Below are positions 30,624 through 39,807 of a DNA stretch of 64,000 bases, one piece after another. Each line of letters begins with the position of its first letter. The first letter of the stretch is position 1. The notes under the pieces are model-generated. The model was not told where the DNA came from. It saw only the letters and a list, made by a program, of their open reading frames with translations, and made no database searches. The translations under genes and the position numbers were made by a program. This DNA is from Haloferax mediterranei ATCC 33500 (lineage in GTDB: Archaea; Halobacteriota; Halobacteria; Halobacteriales; Haloferacaceae). The DNA lies in contig NC_017941.2 in assembly GCF_000306765.2 (NCBI RefSeq), forward strand, positions 868,001-932,000, written 5' to 3'.

Positions 30624-32392
30624 TGGCGACCGCACGTAGCGAACACGCGTTCGTCGACAAGTTCCCCGACGAGGCGGGCGTCATCAAGGCGACCTTCCTC
30701 GTCGCGTTCGTTGCCCTCGGCATCGGCGCGTTCTTCGGACTCATTCAGGCGCTCCACCGGACCAACGTCGTCCGCGTTATCGACTCCGCGGACTACTACA
30801 CGATGCTGACGGGCCACGGCGTCCTCTTGGCAATCGTCTTTACCATCTTCTTCCTCTGTGGCGTCTTCCACTGGGCCACCGCGAGGAGTCTCGACCGCCC
30901 CGCAGAGAGCAAGTTGTTCTCGTGGGCGTGGGTCGGGCTCATGCTGACGGGGACGATTCTTGCTACCGTTGCTATTCTCGGCGGACTCGTTCCGAGCCTC
31001 GGAATGAGCGCGGACGTGCTGTTTACCTTCTACGCGCCGCTGCAGGCACACCCGATATTCTACATCGGACTGGCGATGTTCATCGTCGGAACGTGGCTTG
31101 CCGGAGCCGACTGGTTCCTCTCGTACCGGGCGTGGCGGAAAGACAACGCTGACGAACGCATCCCGCTGCAGGCGTTCATGGTCCTTACGACCATGATTAT
31201 GTGGTACATCTCGACCCTCGGCGTCGCCGTTTCGGTCGTGTTCTTCCTCATCCCGTGGTCGCTCGGACTCATCGAGAGCGTCAACCCGCTTCTCACCCGC
31301 ACGCTGTTTTGGTACTTCGGCCACCCAATCGTGTACTTCTGGCTGATGCCGGCGTACCTCATGTGGTACACCGTCCTGCCGAAACTCGCCGGTGGACGGC
31401 TGTTCAGCGACCCGCTCGCACGCGTCGTATTCGTGTTGTTCCTCCTGCTTTCGACCCCGGTCGGCATCCACCACCAGTACCTCGACCCGGGCATCGCGGA
31501 GGGCTTCAAGTTCATCGCGATGACGAACACGATGTTCCTGCTCCTGCCGTCGCTTCTCACGGCGTTCACCGTCGTCGCCAGCGTCGAACACGGTGCGCGC
31601 CAGCGCGGTGGCGAGGGCTACCTTCGCTGGCTCGGTGCGCTTCCGTGGCGCGACCCGGCTTTCACCGGCATGGCCCTGGCGGGCGCGATGTTCGCCGCGG
31701 GCGGCTTCTCCGGCATGATTAACGCCGGAATGAACATCAACTACCTCATCCACAACACGCTGTGGGTTCCCGGCCACTTCCACCTGACCGTCGGCACCGC
31801 TGTCGCGCTGACGATGATGGCCGGGTCGTACTGGCTGGTCCCGCAGGTCACCGGCACGAAACTCTACAGTCGACCCATCGGTCTCCTGCAGGTCATCATG
31901 TGGTTCGTCGGGATGGTGTTCATGTCGAACGCGATGCACCGCGCTGGGCTGGCTGGTATCCCGCGTCGCACTGCGGAACCGCAGTACCAGAACTTCGAGT
32001 TCCTGACGCCCATCGGGAGCATCTTCGAACTCCGCGTGCAGATTGCCCTCGGCGGCACGCTGTTGTTCCTGTCCGTGGTGCTGTTCCTGTTCAACATCCT
32101 CCTGACCTCGCTCGGCGAGGAGTCAGAGCGGCCGGTCGATGCGTACCTCCCAGAACCCCTCTCGGGTCCCGAGGGAAGCCCGCGCATCCTCGACAACCTC
32201 GCGATGTGGACCGGTATCGCCGCTCTGCTCGTCGTGCTCGCCTACACGCTTCCGCTGGCTGGCATCATCCAGAACGGCGGCGGCCTGTTCGGTGGTGGAC
32301 TCCCCGTTCCAGCCACCGTCTCCGCAGGTCTCGACTTCGTGCTGATGACGGTTACGAGCGCGTTTAACACTCTGCTGGGGGTGGTCGCGTGA
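30623..32392 (+). CDS. cbaA: ba3-type cytochrome c oxidase subunit I
   Basis: 589 aa with about 13 helices. The haem and CuB ligands are recognisable: H-G-V-L-L in an early helix (low-spin haem), Y-F-G-H-P-I-V-Y (CuB His and cross-linked Tyr), H-H-Q-Y-L-D (two CuB His) and H-F-H-L-T-V (haem ligands). The glutamate of the A-type H-P-E-V-Y is replaced by Ile, as in B-type (ba3) oxidases, which use only the K channel. Reduces O2 and pumps protons. Start overlaps the previous stop. Confidence 0.96.
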   Translation: MATARSEHAFVDKFPDEAGVIKATFLVAFVALGIGAFFGLIQALHRTNVVRVIDSADYYTMLTGHGVLLAIVFTIFFLCGVFHWATARSLDRPAESKLFSWAWVGLMLTGTILATVAILGGLVPSLGMSADVLFTFYAPLQAHPIFYIGLAMFIVGTWLAGADWFLSYRAWRKDNADERIPLQAFMVLTTMIMWYISTLGVAVSVVFFLIPWSLGLIESVNPLLTRTLFWYFGHPIVYFWLMPAYLMWYTVLPKLAGGRLFSDPLARVVFVLFLLLSTPVGIHHQYLDPGIAEGFKFIAMTNTMFLLLPSLLTAFTVVASVEHGARQRGGEGYLRWLGALPWRDPAFTGMALAGAMFAAGGFSGMINAGMNINYLIHNTLWVPGHFHLTVGTAVALTMMAGSYWLVPQVTGTKLYSRPIGLLQVIMWFVGMVFMSNAMHRAGLAGIPRRTAEPQYQNFEFLTPIGSIFELRVQIALGGTLLFLSVVLFLFNILLTSLGEESERPVDAYLPEPLSGPEGSPRILDNLAMWTGIAALLVVLAYTLPLAGIIQNGGGLFGGGLPVPATVSAGLDFVLMTVTSAFNTLLGVVA

Positions 32393-32583
32393 AGCTAACG
32401 AAGGCACGGGCGCTCGTCCTCATCGCCTTCAGCGTGCCAATCGCGATTGAACTGCGCACCGTGGCCGGCTTCTTCAACGTGGAACTGCCGCTCATCGCAG
32501 TTGCAGTCATCGAGTTCCTGTTCCTCGCCTTGCTGTTCGTCCTGTACGGACTCTACGGCGAGGGGTCGAACGCGGCGGCGTAA
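32389..32583 (+). CDS. cbaC: Small two-helix membrane protein of the oxidase operon
   Basis: 64 aa with two hydrophobic helices (about residues 8-26 and 30-58). Overlaps the end of subunit I by 4 bases. Its position corresponds to the last gene of the cbaDBAC operon of haloarchaea. Symbol assigned by order, not by sequence comparison. Confidence 0.72.
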   Translation: MKLTKARALVLIAFSVPIAIELRTVAGFFNVELPLIAVAVIEFLFLALLFVLYGLYGEGSNAAA

Positions 32584-32603
32584 CTCCCCTTTCGGTTCCA
32601 CTG

Positions 32604-32624
32604 TTTTTTGTCTCGATTCGAGAC
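32604..32624 (+). terminator. Oligo-T terminator after oxidase operon
   Basis: Six consecutive T (32604-32609), the archaeal terminator signal, immediately followed by an inverted repeat with 7-bp arms GTCTCGA/TCGAGAC (32610-32624). Located 20 bp after the last oxidase gene. Confidence 0.5.
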
Positions 32625-32748
32625 CGCGCTTTGGCCCACCAGAAACGGCATAAAAACCCAGTATAACAGGGGTGAATCGAGCAGTTTCCCGCGTTCTGGG
32701 AAGCAGTCTGCCTCTATATGCGATATGGTTGCGTAGCTACACGTGACC

Positions 32749-32970
32749 ATGACCAGCCTCGACCTGATGAAAGCCGGTATCGGTCTCGCAGTCGTTATTG
32801 GAATCGCCCTGACGGTGGTTGCCGGATACGCCCTGTTTACGACCCTCGGCGGTATTTCCGGGATGACCGTCGCCCCCGAACTCTTCGTCTCCATCCTCTT
32901 CGGCGGGCTTCTCGTCGCGTCTGCTGCCGCGGTTCGACAGATTGCGCCCAAGCCTCGGACCCGGGTCTGA
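32749..32970 (+). CDS. Small two-helix membrane protein
   Basis: 73 aa from the ATG at 32749 (a GTG 6 nt upstream is possible). Helices at about residues 8-28 and 42-62; basic C-terminus (K-P-R-T-R-V). Haloarchaeal hypothetical, function unknown. Confidence 0.6.
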   Translation: MTSLDLMKAGIGLAVVIGIALTVVAGYALFTTLGGISGMTVAPELFVSILFGGLLVASAAAVRQIAPKPRTRV

Positions 32971-33134
32971 ACGATTACTGGACAATTCGAACCAATTCAT
33001 TACCGGACGGCCCACATCTCATTCTTCGACGGCGCTCGCTAAGCGCCGACTGCACACCGAAGGGAGCCGATGAAGTCCCCGAGAGGAACCGTATCGACGT
33101 AATAACAATACTACTAGAACACCGACACTGCGAT

Positions 33135-33566
33135 ATGTACGAGACCATCCTCGTTCCCACCGACGGGAGTAGCCGTTCTCGCGCCGCCGCCAATCACGCA
33201 ATCGACATCGCCAGCACGTACGGGGCGACGGTTCACGTACTCTCCGTCATCGACTCCAGCGACCTCGGCCTGTGGACCTCGGCCGACGTTCCCATCGAGC
33301 AGGTCAAAGAAGACCTTCGAGACGACGCCGAGACGGCAATCGAGGACGTTGTCGCCCTCGCAGATGGGTTGGATGTCCCGTCCGAGGCGGACATCCGAAT
33401 CGGCGTTCCGTCCCGGGAAATTCTCGATACCGCCGACGAAGTCGGTGCCGACCTCATCGTGATGGCGACGCACGGACGAACCGGTCTCCGACACGCGATT
33501 CTCGGGAGCACGACGGAGCGAGTCGTCCGCGTTTCCGACGTTCCCGTGTTAACGGTTCGAGCGTAA
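33135..33566 (+). CDS. Universal stress protein
   Basis: 143 aa, canonical single Usp domain: I-L-V-P-T-D-G-S, M-A-T-H-G-R-T-G and then L-G-S-T-T-E-R-V-V (the G2xG9G(S/T) ATP loop), ending P-V-L-T-V-R-A. An A/T-rich AATAACAATA about 30 bp upstream (33101-33110) is consistent with a leaderless start at 33135. Confidence 0.95.
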   Translation: MYETILVPTDGSSRSRAAANHAIDIASTYGATVHVLSVIDSSDLGLWTSADVPIEQVKEDLRDDAETAIEDVVALADGLDVPSEADIRIGVPSREILDTADEVGADLIVMATHGRTGLRHAILGSTTERVVRVSDVPVLTVRA

Positions 33567-33603
33567 GTTTGCCGGGGACTTCGAGAGCGATGTGCGAGCA
33601 AAC

Positions 33604-33744
33604 TCAGGCCCTCACCCGGAGTCCGTCGCGGAGTGCACGTCGTCCGTAGGCGAGCAGTCCAACCGCGCCGAGTGCGCAGATGAGAAGCGGAATTACGTCG
33701 AGGCCGCCGACCCGCAGCGGGAAAGATGCCAGTTCATTTAACAT
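33604..33744 (-). CDS. 46-aa small membrane protein
   Basis: From the ATG at 33744: M-L-N-E-L-A ... with one helix (I-P-L-L-I-C-A-L-G-A-V-G) and a basic end (G-R-R-A-L-R). Upstream codons in this frame run through the kdgA promoter and are unlikely to be translated. Convergent with the Usp gene and divergent from kdgA. Confidence 0.55.
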   Translation of the reverse strand: MLNELASFPLRVGGLDVIPLLICALGAVGLLAYGRRALRDGLRVRA

Positions 33745-33786
33745 GTTGTCCCGTCCCGACCCGTTCCCGAGCGCGAGGGGGTCCAA

Positions 33787-33793
33787 TTTATTA
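33787..33793 (+). promoter_or_regulatory. TATA-like box of kdgA
   Basis: TTTATTA about 31 bp before the ATG at 33821, fitting a leaderless haloarchaeal promoter. Confidence 0.6.
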
Positions 33794-33820
33794 ACTTCTG
33801 TAGTAACTGTCCAGACGACA

Positions 33821-34480
33821 ATGGTCACACTCGACGTACACGAGGACATGCAACGAATCGCCGACAGCGGCGTCGTCGCGGTGATGCGCGGCGCGGACGC
33901 AGACACTATCATCGACGTGGCCGACGCGCTAAATGAAGGTGGCGTCACCGCCTACGAGATTACGGCCGACAACCCCGACGCGATGGACCTCATCCGCGAG
34001 GTGTCGGCGTCCTTCTCGGACAGCGAGGCTATCGTCGGGGCGGGCACCGTCCTCGATGCGCCGACCGCCAACGCGGCCATCCAGGCCGGTGCCGAGTTCG
34101 TCGTCGGCCCGAACTTCGACGAGGGCGTCATCGAGACGTGCAACCGCTACGGCACGCTCGTCGCGCCGGGAATCATGACGCCGACCGAGGCCACCGACGC
34201 CTACGCCGCGGGCGCGGACTTCGTGAAGGTCTTCCCCGCGTCCTCTCTCGGACCGGGGCACCTCAAGAGTATGAAAGGCCCACTCCCGCAGATTCCGATG
34301 ATGCCGACCGGCGGCGTCGGTCTCGACAACGCCGCGGACTACATCGAAGCGGGTGCGGTCGTCGTCGGCGCGGGCGGTGCGCTCATGGACGACGAAGCCA
34401 TCGCAAACGGCGAGTTCGAAACCATCACCGAGACGGCCCGCGAGTTCTCGCGGATTATCGACGACGCTCGGGACAACTAA
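33821..34480 (+). CDS. kdgA: KDPG aldolase
   Basis: 219 aa, full length for the bacterial-type KDPG/KHG aldolase. Seen are A-V-M-R-G, the catalytic Glu in A-Y-E-I-T, G-A-G-T-V-L-D, the Schiff-base Lys in D-F-V-K-V-F-P-A-S, and M-P-T-G-G-V. It cleaves 2-keto-3-deoxy-6-phosphogluconate to pyruvate and glyceraldehyde 3-phosphate in the semi-phosphorylative Entner-Doudoroff pathway of haloarchaea. ATG chosen because a TATA box lies at the right distance; a longer frame exists. Confidence 0.94.
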   Translation: MVTLDVHEDMQRIADSGVVAVMRGADADTIIDVADALNEGGVTAYEITADNPDAMDLIREVSASFSDSEAIVGAGTVLDAPTANAAIQAGAEFVVGPNFDEGVIETCNRYGTLVAPGIMTPTEATDAYAAGADFVKVFPASSLGPGHLKSMKGPLPQIPMMPTGGVGLDNAADYIEAGAVVVGAGGALMDDEAIANGEFETITETAREFSRIIDDARDN

Positions 34481-34504
34481 CGACCGCGGGGCCGACTCCG
34501 CTCG

Positions 34505-35200
34505 TTACCGAATCGACCGCACGCGTTCTTCGAATTTCTCGGGAACCGTCTCCGCGAGCGTCTCAGGGTCCGAATCCCCGTTCGCCGCGACGAGATACGC
34601 CGCGCCGTCGTCGTCGCCGTAAGCGTGCTGGAAGTCGTAGACGAACCCCCAGCAGTTGGTGGATTCGGGGACCTCCGGACTCTCGGTGAGGAATTCGACC
34701 TGGCGGACGACGGCGTACTCGACCAGTCGGTTGACCGCCTCGCCGGTCGGCGTTTCTTCGTCGAATAGCCCCACCTCGCGCGCTTCTTCGACCAATGGAA
34801 CGAGTCGTGAGACAGCGGCTTCGACGGACTCCGGCACGTCTTTCACGCCGTCGCCAACCACGGCCTCGTAGGCGGCCGTGACCGCTCCACAGCCCGTGTG
34901 ACCGAGGACGACAATATCGGACGTTTCGAGCGCCGAGACGGCGTATCCGACGGCGTCGTTGACGACGAGCTTTCCGTCGATTTCGGTCCACGCTTGATTC
35001 CCCACGTTCACTGAAGTGAAGAGGTCGCCCGCTTCGTCGGCGTTCCAGACCGCTTCGGCCGGGACGCGCGCATCTGAACAGCTCACCGAGACGGCCGGTG
35101 GCGACTGCGAATCTCGGACGCCCTCGAAGTGGTCGTCTGCGAGGCTGTCGACGTGGTGCTCGTTTCCGGACAGGAGTGTCCCCAGTACCGTTCGAGTCAT
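34505..35200 (-). CDS. Beta-class carbonic anhydrase
   Basis: 231 aa. Zn-binding motifs C-S-D-A-R and H-T-G-C-G-A are both present, with the Asp-Arg dyad. Interconverts CO2 and bicarbonate in the cytoplasm. Convergent with kdgA with a 24-bp gap. Confidence 0.94.
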   Translation of the reverse strand: MTRTVLGTLLSGNEHHVDSLADDHFEGVRDSQSPPAVSVSCSDARVPAEAVWNADEAGDLFTSVNVGNQAWTEIDGKLVVNDAVGYAVSALETSDIVVLGHTGCGAVTAAYEAVVGDGVKDVPESVEAAVSRLVPLVEEAREVGLFDEETPTGEAVNRLVEYAVVRQVEFLTESPEVPESTNCWGFVYDFQHAYGDDDGAAYLVAANGDSDPETLAETVPEKFEERVRSIR

Positions 35201-35343
35201 CGGTTTACGATGGGTTCGCGAGTCTATATAATTCCCTGCTCGTTACGATTTTGACCGCAGGGGTGCAGGATGGGGACATTCGGTATCCGCCTTCTTCGCT
35301 ACTAGTCTGACGGTTACGCCGCCGAATTGCGGGTAGTTCTCGT

Positions 35344-37284
35344 CTAGCGGCCGTCGCGGTCAGCCGTGTTCTCGTCGGTCTCGACTATCTCTTCGTCATC
35401 CTCGGATGACTTCTCGTCGTCGTTGGATTCGCCCTTGTCATCGACTGACGGCTCATCCCCGGTAGCCCCGTCCGCAGCGTCTGTGGTGATGGATTCGCCC
35501 CAGATGAAGGGGTCCTCGTCTACCACGTCGTCATCTTCGCTGTCGTCGACTTCGTCATCTTCGCTGTCCTCCACGCTGCCATCGTCGGTACCTTTGCCGT
35601 CATCAACGCCGGTACCCTCGTCGCCGCTACCTTCGTCTTCACTCGCTTCACCCCCGCTGTCGCGGTCTGGTTCCGCCTCCTCGACGAACTCGGGCGAGCT
35701 TCCACTCACGTCGTTGCCCGCGTCGCCTGCGACAACCTCGCTTTCCTCGCGCTCCGGTTCGGCGACTTCGATACCGAGTGTTTCCTGCCGCGACTGTTGT
35801 CGTCCTTCACGACGCGCGGCGAGCGACGCTCGAAGTCGGTCGTTCAGCGCCTCGCGGAGTTCGCTGGCCGCCGTCGCTTCGATATCGACGGCCTTCGCGT
35901 CGCCGCCGACGAGCGAGAGGCTTCCGGCGGTGTCTGCCGTCACCGTCGAGACGCGCCAGCGACGCTGGAAGATGGTCCGCGTCTCGATGACCGTCTGCAC
36001 CCGGTAGTACGGAACGAAGCGAATCTCGCGCTTCCAGAACCCGTTTCGGGTCACGAAGTGGTCGTCTTCGAGCGCGTAGCCGCGGTGCCGCCACTGGTAG
36101 AGTCCAGCCACGATAGCGGCGGGGAGAAGCACCAGCGGGAGGTACCACGGAACCTGCTGTGGGAGGAGCGTGTTCGCTCCGTAGAGCGCCAGTGTGACCG
36201 CACCGAGCGCGAGCGAGTACCGGGTGGCGTAGCGTCGACGGATGCGAGACGGCGGCCGTTCGAACGTCGGTTCCGAGACGTCTTCGAGTTCTTCGATGAG
36301 CGAGTGTACGCGGTCGCGCCGGGCAAGCGGAATCGCGGCCTCGGAGCCACGCCGAGTGGCACCAGAACTGTTTGCACTCTCTGCTCCGGGCGCATAGCCT
36401 GCCGTCTCGACCAAAAGCGTTGCGTAGCCGAACTGTCGCTTGAGGGGGTTGTCCTCGATGGTGAGCGTCTGGAGTTTGTCGATGGGTATCGAGCCGTTGT
36501 ATCGCTGGAGAAGCCCACGCTCGTACTGGAGTTCGTCACCGACCCGGGTGAGTCGGAAGCCGTAGTAGTTCACCACCGCCGAGGCGAACCCGGTTACCCA
36601 CGAGACGACCGTGACGAGGAGGACTAATCCGACGAGCCCGAGTGTCGCTGCGACGGCACCGCTCGTTGGGATGGGCACATCGACAAGCGAGGTGATGACG
36701 GGGAAGATACTCGACCCGAACACGAAGACGATACCCGGCAGTCGCATGTCGAACGAGAGCGCGCCGACGATGGCGAGTTCGCGAGGAGTCAACTCGAACA
36801 GTAGTTCTTCCTCCGGTTCGGGAATGTCAGCGGCCGCGTCGCCGCGTTTCAGTCGAGCGACTTCTTTCTGAATGCGGCGGGCCTCCTCGTAGGTGACGAA
36901 CCTGAGGCTCCCTTCTGTCTCGCCACCACCCGCGGTTTCGAGGTCGACAGCGGCGATACCGAAGAGTCGCTGGGCGACGTTTCGGGAGATATCGACGTTC
37001 TGGATGCGTCGGTAGGGAATCTCGCGGTTGCGGCGAGAGAAGACCCCGGACCGGATGTCGAGCGTATCCGGAGTGAGTTCGTACTCGAATCGCTGGTAGT
37101 ACGCGACTTCGTAGCCGCCGATGGCGAGCACGACGAAGCCGAGAAGTGCGATTGTCCCGAACGCGCCGAGAATGCCACCGAATGCGGCGCCGCCGGAGAA
37201 GGCGATGAAGGCGAGCGCGAACACGATGCTGATGCTCCGCTGGGCCGCCCGGTAGGGGACTGTGAGTGGCGAGAGGTGGGTCAT
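35344..37284 (-). CDS. Bacterial-PH-domain membrane protein (YdbT-like)
   Basis: 646 aa. N-terminal helix pair, then three bPH2 repeats, each preceded by a transmembrane pair; each repeat has the pattern S-G-V/R-N ... I-P-x-x-K/R-I-Q-x-V. The last 150 residues are a low-complexity acidic tail of E-D-D-E-V-D-D-S and similar. YdbS/YdbT pairs are membrane proteins of unknown function, associated with envelope stress in bacteria. The start overlaps the end of the following upstream partner gene. Confidence 0.85.
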   Translation of the reverse strand: MTHLSPLTVPYRAAQRSISIVFALAFIAFSGGAAFGGILGAFGTIALLGFVVLAIGGYEVAYYQRFEYELTPDTLDIRSGVFSRRNREIPYRRIQNVDISRNVAQRLFGIAAVDLETAGGGETEGSLRFVTYEEARRIQKEVARLKRGDAAADIPEPEEELLFELTPRELAIVGALSFDMRLPGIVFVFGSSIFPVITSLVDVPIPTSGAVAATLGLVGLVLLVTVVSWVTGFASAVVNYYGFRLTRVGDELQYERGLLQRYNGSIPIDKLQTLTIEDNPLKRQFGYATLLVETAGYAPGAESANSSGATRRGSEAAIPLARRDRVHSLIEELEDVSEPTFERPPSRIRRRYATRYSLALGAVTLALYGANTLLPQQVPWYLPLVLLPAAIVAGLYQWRHRGYALEDDHFVTRNGFWKREIRFVPYYRVQTVIETRTIFQRRWRVSTVTADTAGSLSLVGGDAKAVDIEATAASELREALNDRLRASLAARREGRQQSRQETLGIEVAEPEREESEVVAGDAGNDVSGSSPEFVEEAEPDRDSGGEASEDEGSGDEGTGVDDGKGTDDGSVEDSEDDEVDDSEDDDVVDEDPFIWGESITTDAADGATGDEPSVDDKGESNDDEKSSEDDEEIVETDENTADRDGR

Positions 37285-37751
37285 ACCGCGTCGTCGCCTT
37301 CGGCGCGGATTGCGAGGCGTTTCAGTCGGTCCTGAAGGTCTTCCGCGCCGTCCGGCGTCAACCCGGGAATCGCAACGTCGGCCCCACGTGACCCGGCGGT
37401 GTAGACGATGGTCGATGCCAACCCGACGAGTCGTTCGATTGGTCTCCGTGTCGAATCGACGTGTTGGACACGGACGAACGGGACGACGGTGTTGACCTTG
37501 GTGAGCACGCCGCGCTGGAGATACAGCGAGTCATCGCGGACTTCGTACCCCCACGCGCGGTAGCGAGCAAGCGCGTAGATGATGCCTACGACGAGCACCA
37601 CCCCGCCGACTGCGACCGGCGCGAGCGTAGGTATCGAGATAGGGGCGAACAGCACGGCAGCACCTGTTGCACCGCCAGCGATGAGTGCGAATACGACCGC
37701 TCGGGCAACCCAGAGAAGACGGATACGAGGGTGGAGGCGGTTCACCGGCAC
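37281..37751 (-). CDS. Bacterial-PH-domain membrane protein (YdbS-like)
   Basis: 156 aa: two helices near residues 12-55 and one bPH2 domain (L-Q-R-G-V-L-T-K-V ... V-P-F-V-R-V-Q-H-V-D). Precedes and overlaps the YdbT-like gene by 4 bases, the usual pair arrangement. Confidence 0.85.
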   Translation of the reverse strand: MPVNRLHPRIRLLWVARAVVFALIAGGATGAAVLFAPISIPTLAPVAVGGVVLVVGIIYALARYRAWGYEVRDDSLYLQRGVLTKVNTVVPFVRVQHVDSTRRPIERLVGLASTIVYTAGSRGADVAIPGLTPDGAEDLQDRLKRLAIRAEGDDAV

Positions 37752-37845
37752 CCCTCCGAGAGCGTGAACATACTATACTGCGGCGTTACCGTGAACGGAT
37801 AAATAACTGTGGCCGGAATCAGGCCGGAACTAGGCCGGAATCAGG

Positions 37846-38595
37846 TTACGGTGCCGAAGCCAGTTGTCTCTCGACTCGGCGTGTGACGGTGTCCAGTTCC
37901 CCACCGACATCCGCGAGCGTCGCCAAGACGGGATACCGAGTCGGCAAATCCTCGTAAAAGAATTCGGTTACGTCGGGAACCCACGAAGAAAGCGCCCGCC
38001 GATGGTTCGTTATCGTTTTCTGTCGCTGCTCGACGAGCGTCGAAAGTCGGTCCTGGAAGTCAGATATTTCGCTGTACAGCGTCAGCAACTCGTCGAAGCC
38101 ACACGTAGAATGCAGCGCATCGTCGAGGTCGGAGAGTCGCCCGACAATCGCGGCAATCTCGTCGCGCATCGACTCGATAGACTCCGATTCTTCGTCGACG
38201 ACCCGGACGAACTCAGTGCGCTCGTCGACTGCAGCCGCGGCTGCCGAGACAACGGTGTGCCGGAGTGCGGGTGAGAAGACACTCGCAGACTGAAACGCGG
38301 TGGCCACGTCGGGGCCGAACTCGGCGGAGACGCTGTCTTCGAACGAGTCGCCGTACTCGACGTCGTAATGCGGCACGGACATCACGGTGCGTTCGTAGGC
38401 CCGCCGGACACGAGTGAGTGCACTGTCCGTCGTCTGTCGGTGTCCGATAGCGGGCGGGGTTCTCGGCGTCGGTGCGGTCGCCTTCAGTCCGCTTACGTCT
38501 TTTTGGAAGGCACGAAACGCCTCGCGTTCGTCCACGCATCTTCGACGTTCCTCGCGGAGATTCCGTCTGGCGGCGTCGAGTCGGTTGAGACTCAC
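37846..38595 (-). CDS. Haloarchaeal coiled-coil protein
   Basis: 249 aa from a GTG in a GTGA overlap with the metallophosphoesterase stop. Two long helical segments: N-terminal, Arg/Glu-rich; and C-terminal, with repeated L-x-x-Q/E and coiled-coil heptads around residues 110-200. No catalytic motif. Probably co-expressed with the phosphoesterase. Confidence 0.68.
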   Translation of the reverse strand: MSLNRLDAARRNLREERRRCVDEREAFRAFQKDVSGLKATAPTPRTPPAIGHRQTTDSALTRVRRAYERTVMSVPHYDVEYGDSFEDSVSAEFGPDVATAFQSASVFSPALRHTVVSAAAAAVDERTEFVRVVDEESESIESMRDEIAAIVGRLSDLDDALHSTCGFDELLTLYSEISDFQDRLSTLVEQRQKTITNHRRALSSWVPDVTEFFYEDLPTRYPVLATLADVGGELDTVTRRVERQLASAP

Positions 38596-39590
38596 CGCCA
38601 CCGAACCGCCCCCGGAACGTCCGCGCCGACCGACTGACTGGACAGCGTTCGTTCGTCGACGAGCGGGAACGTCGACAGGACGCTGCGGTCGGCGTGTGCG
38701 ACGATTCCCTGTCCGTGTGCGCTCCCACTGGAGGCAAGCGTGTAGGCTTCGGCCATTCCCTTTGGGCCGGCAAGGGGGACGAGTCGAATCGTTGTTCCCT
38801 TGCGGTCGAGTTCGACCAGCAAGAACGACTGCGGGAACGAACACGTTGCAGGTGCGGTAATCTCGCGGACGCCATCGCGGACCGCAGTTGCGGGCCAGTG
38901 GATGTGGCCGGAGAAGACGAGCGGAACCGAGTGACGGGCGAGCACTTCGGTCAGTTCGTCCGCGTTTCGGAGTTGGTAGAAGTCACCGTCGGGGAACTGA
39001 CCGGTGTGTTGGCGTGGGTGAAACAGGTTGTGGTGGAGGACGACGAGCGGTGTCGTCGCGTCAGCGAGGTGTTCGTCCAACCAGTGGAGATTCGAGTCCG
39101 GAATAACTCCTTCGTGAGAGTCAGAGAGGTCGATGTCGGGACCGCCGGTGGCCGAGTCGAGACCGATAACGTCGACACCGCCCACACGGTGGACGAACGG
39201 TAGTTCTCCGGTCGCGTATCGGGCGGCGAACTGGCCGGCCGTGGGGGCCTCGTAGTCGTCCCAGTACTTCGGCACGTCGTGGTTTCCAGGGACGGAAACC
39301 CACGAGTTCGGGAGGCCGCCGAGGATTTCGTCGACAACGTCGTACTCGCCGGGACGGCCGTCCCGAGTCAGGTCGCCGAGGAGGACCGTCGCGTCCACGT
39401 CGAGGTCAGAGATAGTCGACACGGCGGTTCGGAGTCGATTCTCGGTACGGTGGTACACTTTCCACGTTCCGGACCCCGTCGGCGTCACGTGCGGGTCGGC
39501 AACGACGGCAATCCGGGTCGGCGTCCGCGAGACGGGCCGTGCGAGACGAGCGAGTACTGGGCCCGGGGAGTTGGGACGAGCGGTCTTCAT
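38592..39590 (-). CDS. Calcineurin-like metallophosphoesterase
   Basis: 332 aa. Metal-binding motifs in order: D-P-H (D-x-H), G-D-L-T-R-D-G (G-D-x-x-x-x-G), G-N-H-D, L-H-H-N, and G-H-I-H-W near the C-terminus. A dinuclear metal phosphoesterase of cyclic-nucleotide or protein phosphatase type; substrate unknown. Overlaps both neighbours. Confidence 0.9.
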   Translation of the reverse strand: MKTARPNSPGPVLARLARPVSRTPTRIAVVADPHVTPTGSGTWKVYHRTENRLRTAVSTISDLDVDATVLLGDLTRDGRPGEYDVVDEILGGLPNSWVSVPGNHDVPKYWDDYEAPTAGQFAARYATGELPFVHRVGGVDVIGLDSATGGPDIDLSDSHEGVIPDSNLHWLDEHLADATTPLVVLHHNLFHPRQHTGQFPDGDFYQLRNADELTEVLARHSVPLVFSGHIHWPATAVRDGVREITAPATCSFPQSFLLVELDRKGTTIRLVPLAGPKGMAEAYTLASSGSAHGQGIVAHADRSVLSTFPLVDERTLSSQSVGADVPGAVRWR

Positions 39591-39712
39591 CGGTCGATTG
39601 TCCGCGTGAACGTCCCCAACTCGGTCGTTCTATGGACGCGAATCCGTCCGGTTTCGGGACACAATTCGATTCGAAGCGGCGTCTCGTCGACGCGTGACTC
39701 GTCCCCTTGCAT
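39587..39712 (-). CDS. 41-aa small protein upstream of the phosphoesterase
   Basis: Frame M-Q-G-D-E-S-R-V ... G-T-F-T-R-T-I-D-R starting at ATG 39712 and stopping in an ATGA overlap with the phosphoesterase start. Codon use (Asp/Glu/Arg-rich) looks coding. Contains one C-P near the middle. It makes the operon small protein - phosphoesterase - coiled-coil protein. Confidence 0.5.
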   Translation of the reverse strand: MQGDESRVDETPLRIELCPETGRIRVHRTTELGTFTRTIDR

Positions 39713-39807
39713 ACACGTGAACTCACCAGTAGCGGGATGATAAAAATGTCGTACAGAATATATTTTCTGCGTGGTAGCTGTGTGTCGTCTACTGAGCCAT
39801 CAGTAGT

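Noticed and set aside
30284..31939. 551-aa open frame antisense to the oxidase subunit genes
   Set aside because: Arg/Glu/His-rich composition without motifs, fully overlapping well-identified oxidase genes; typical shadow in high-GC DNA.
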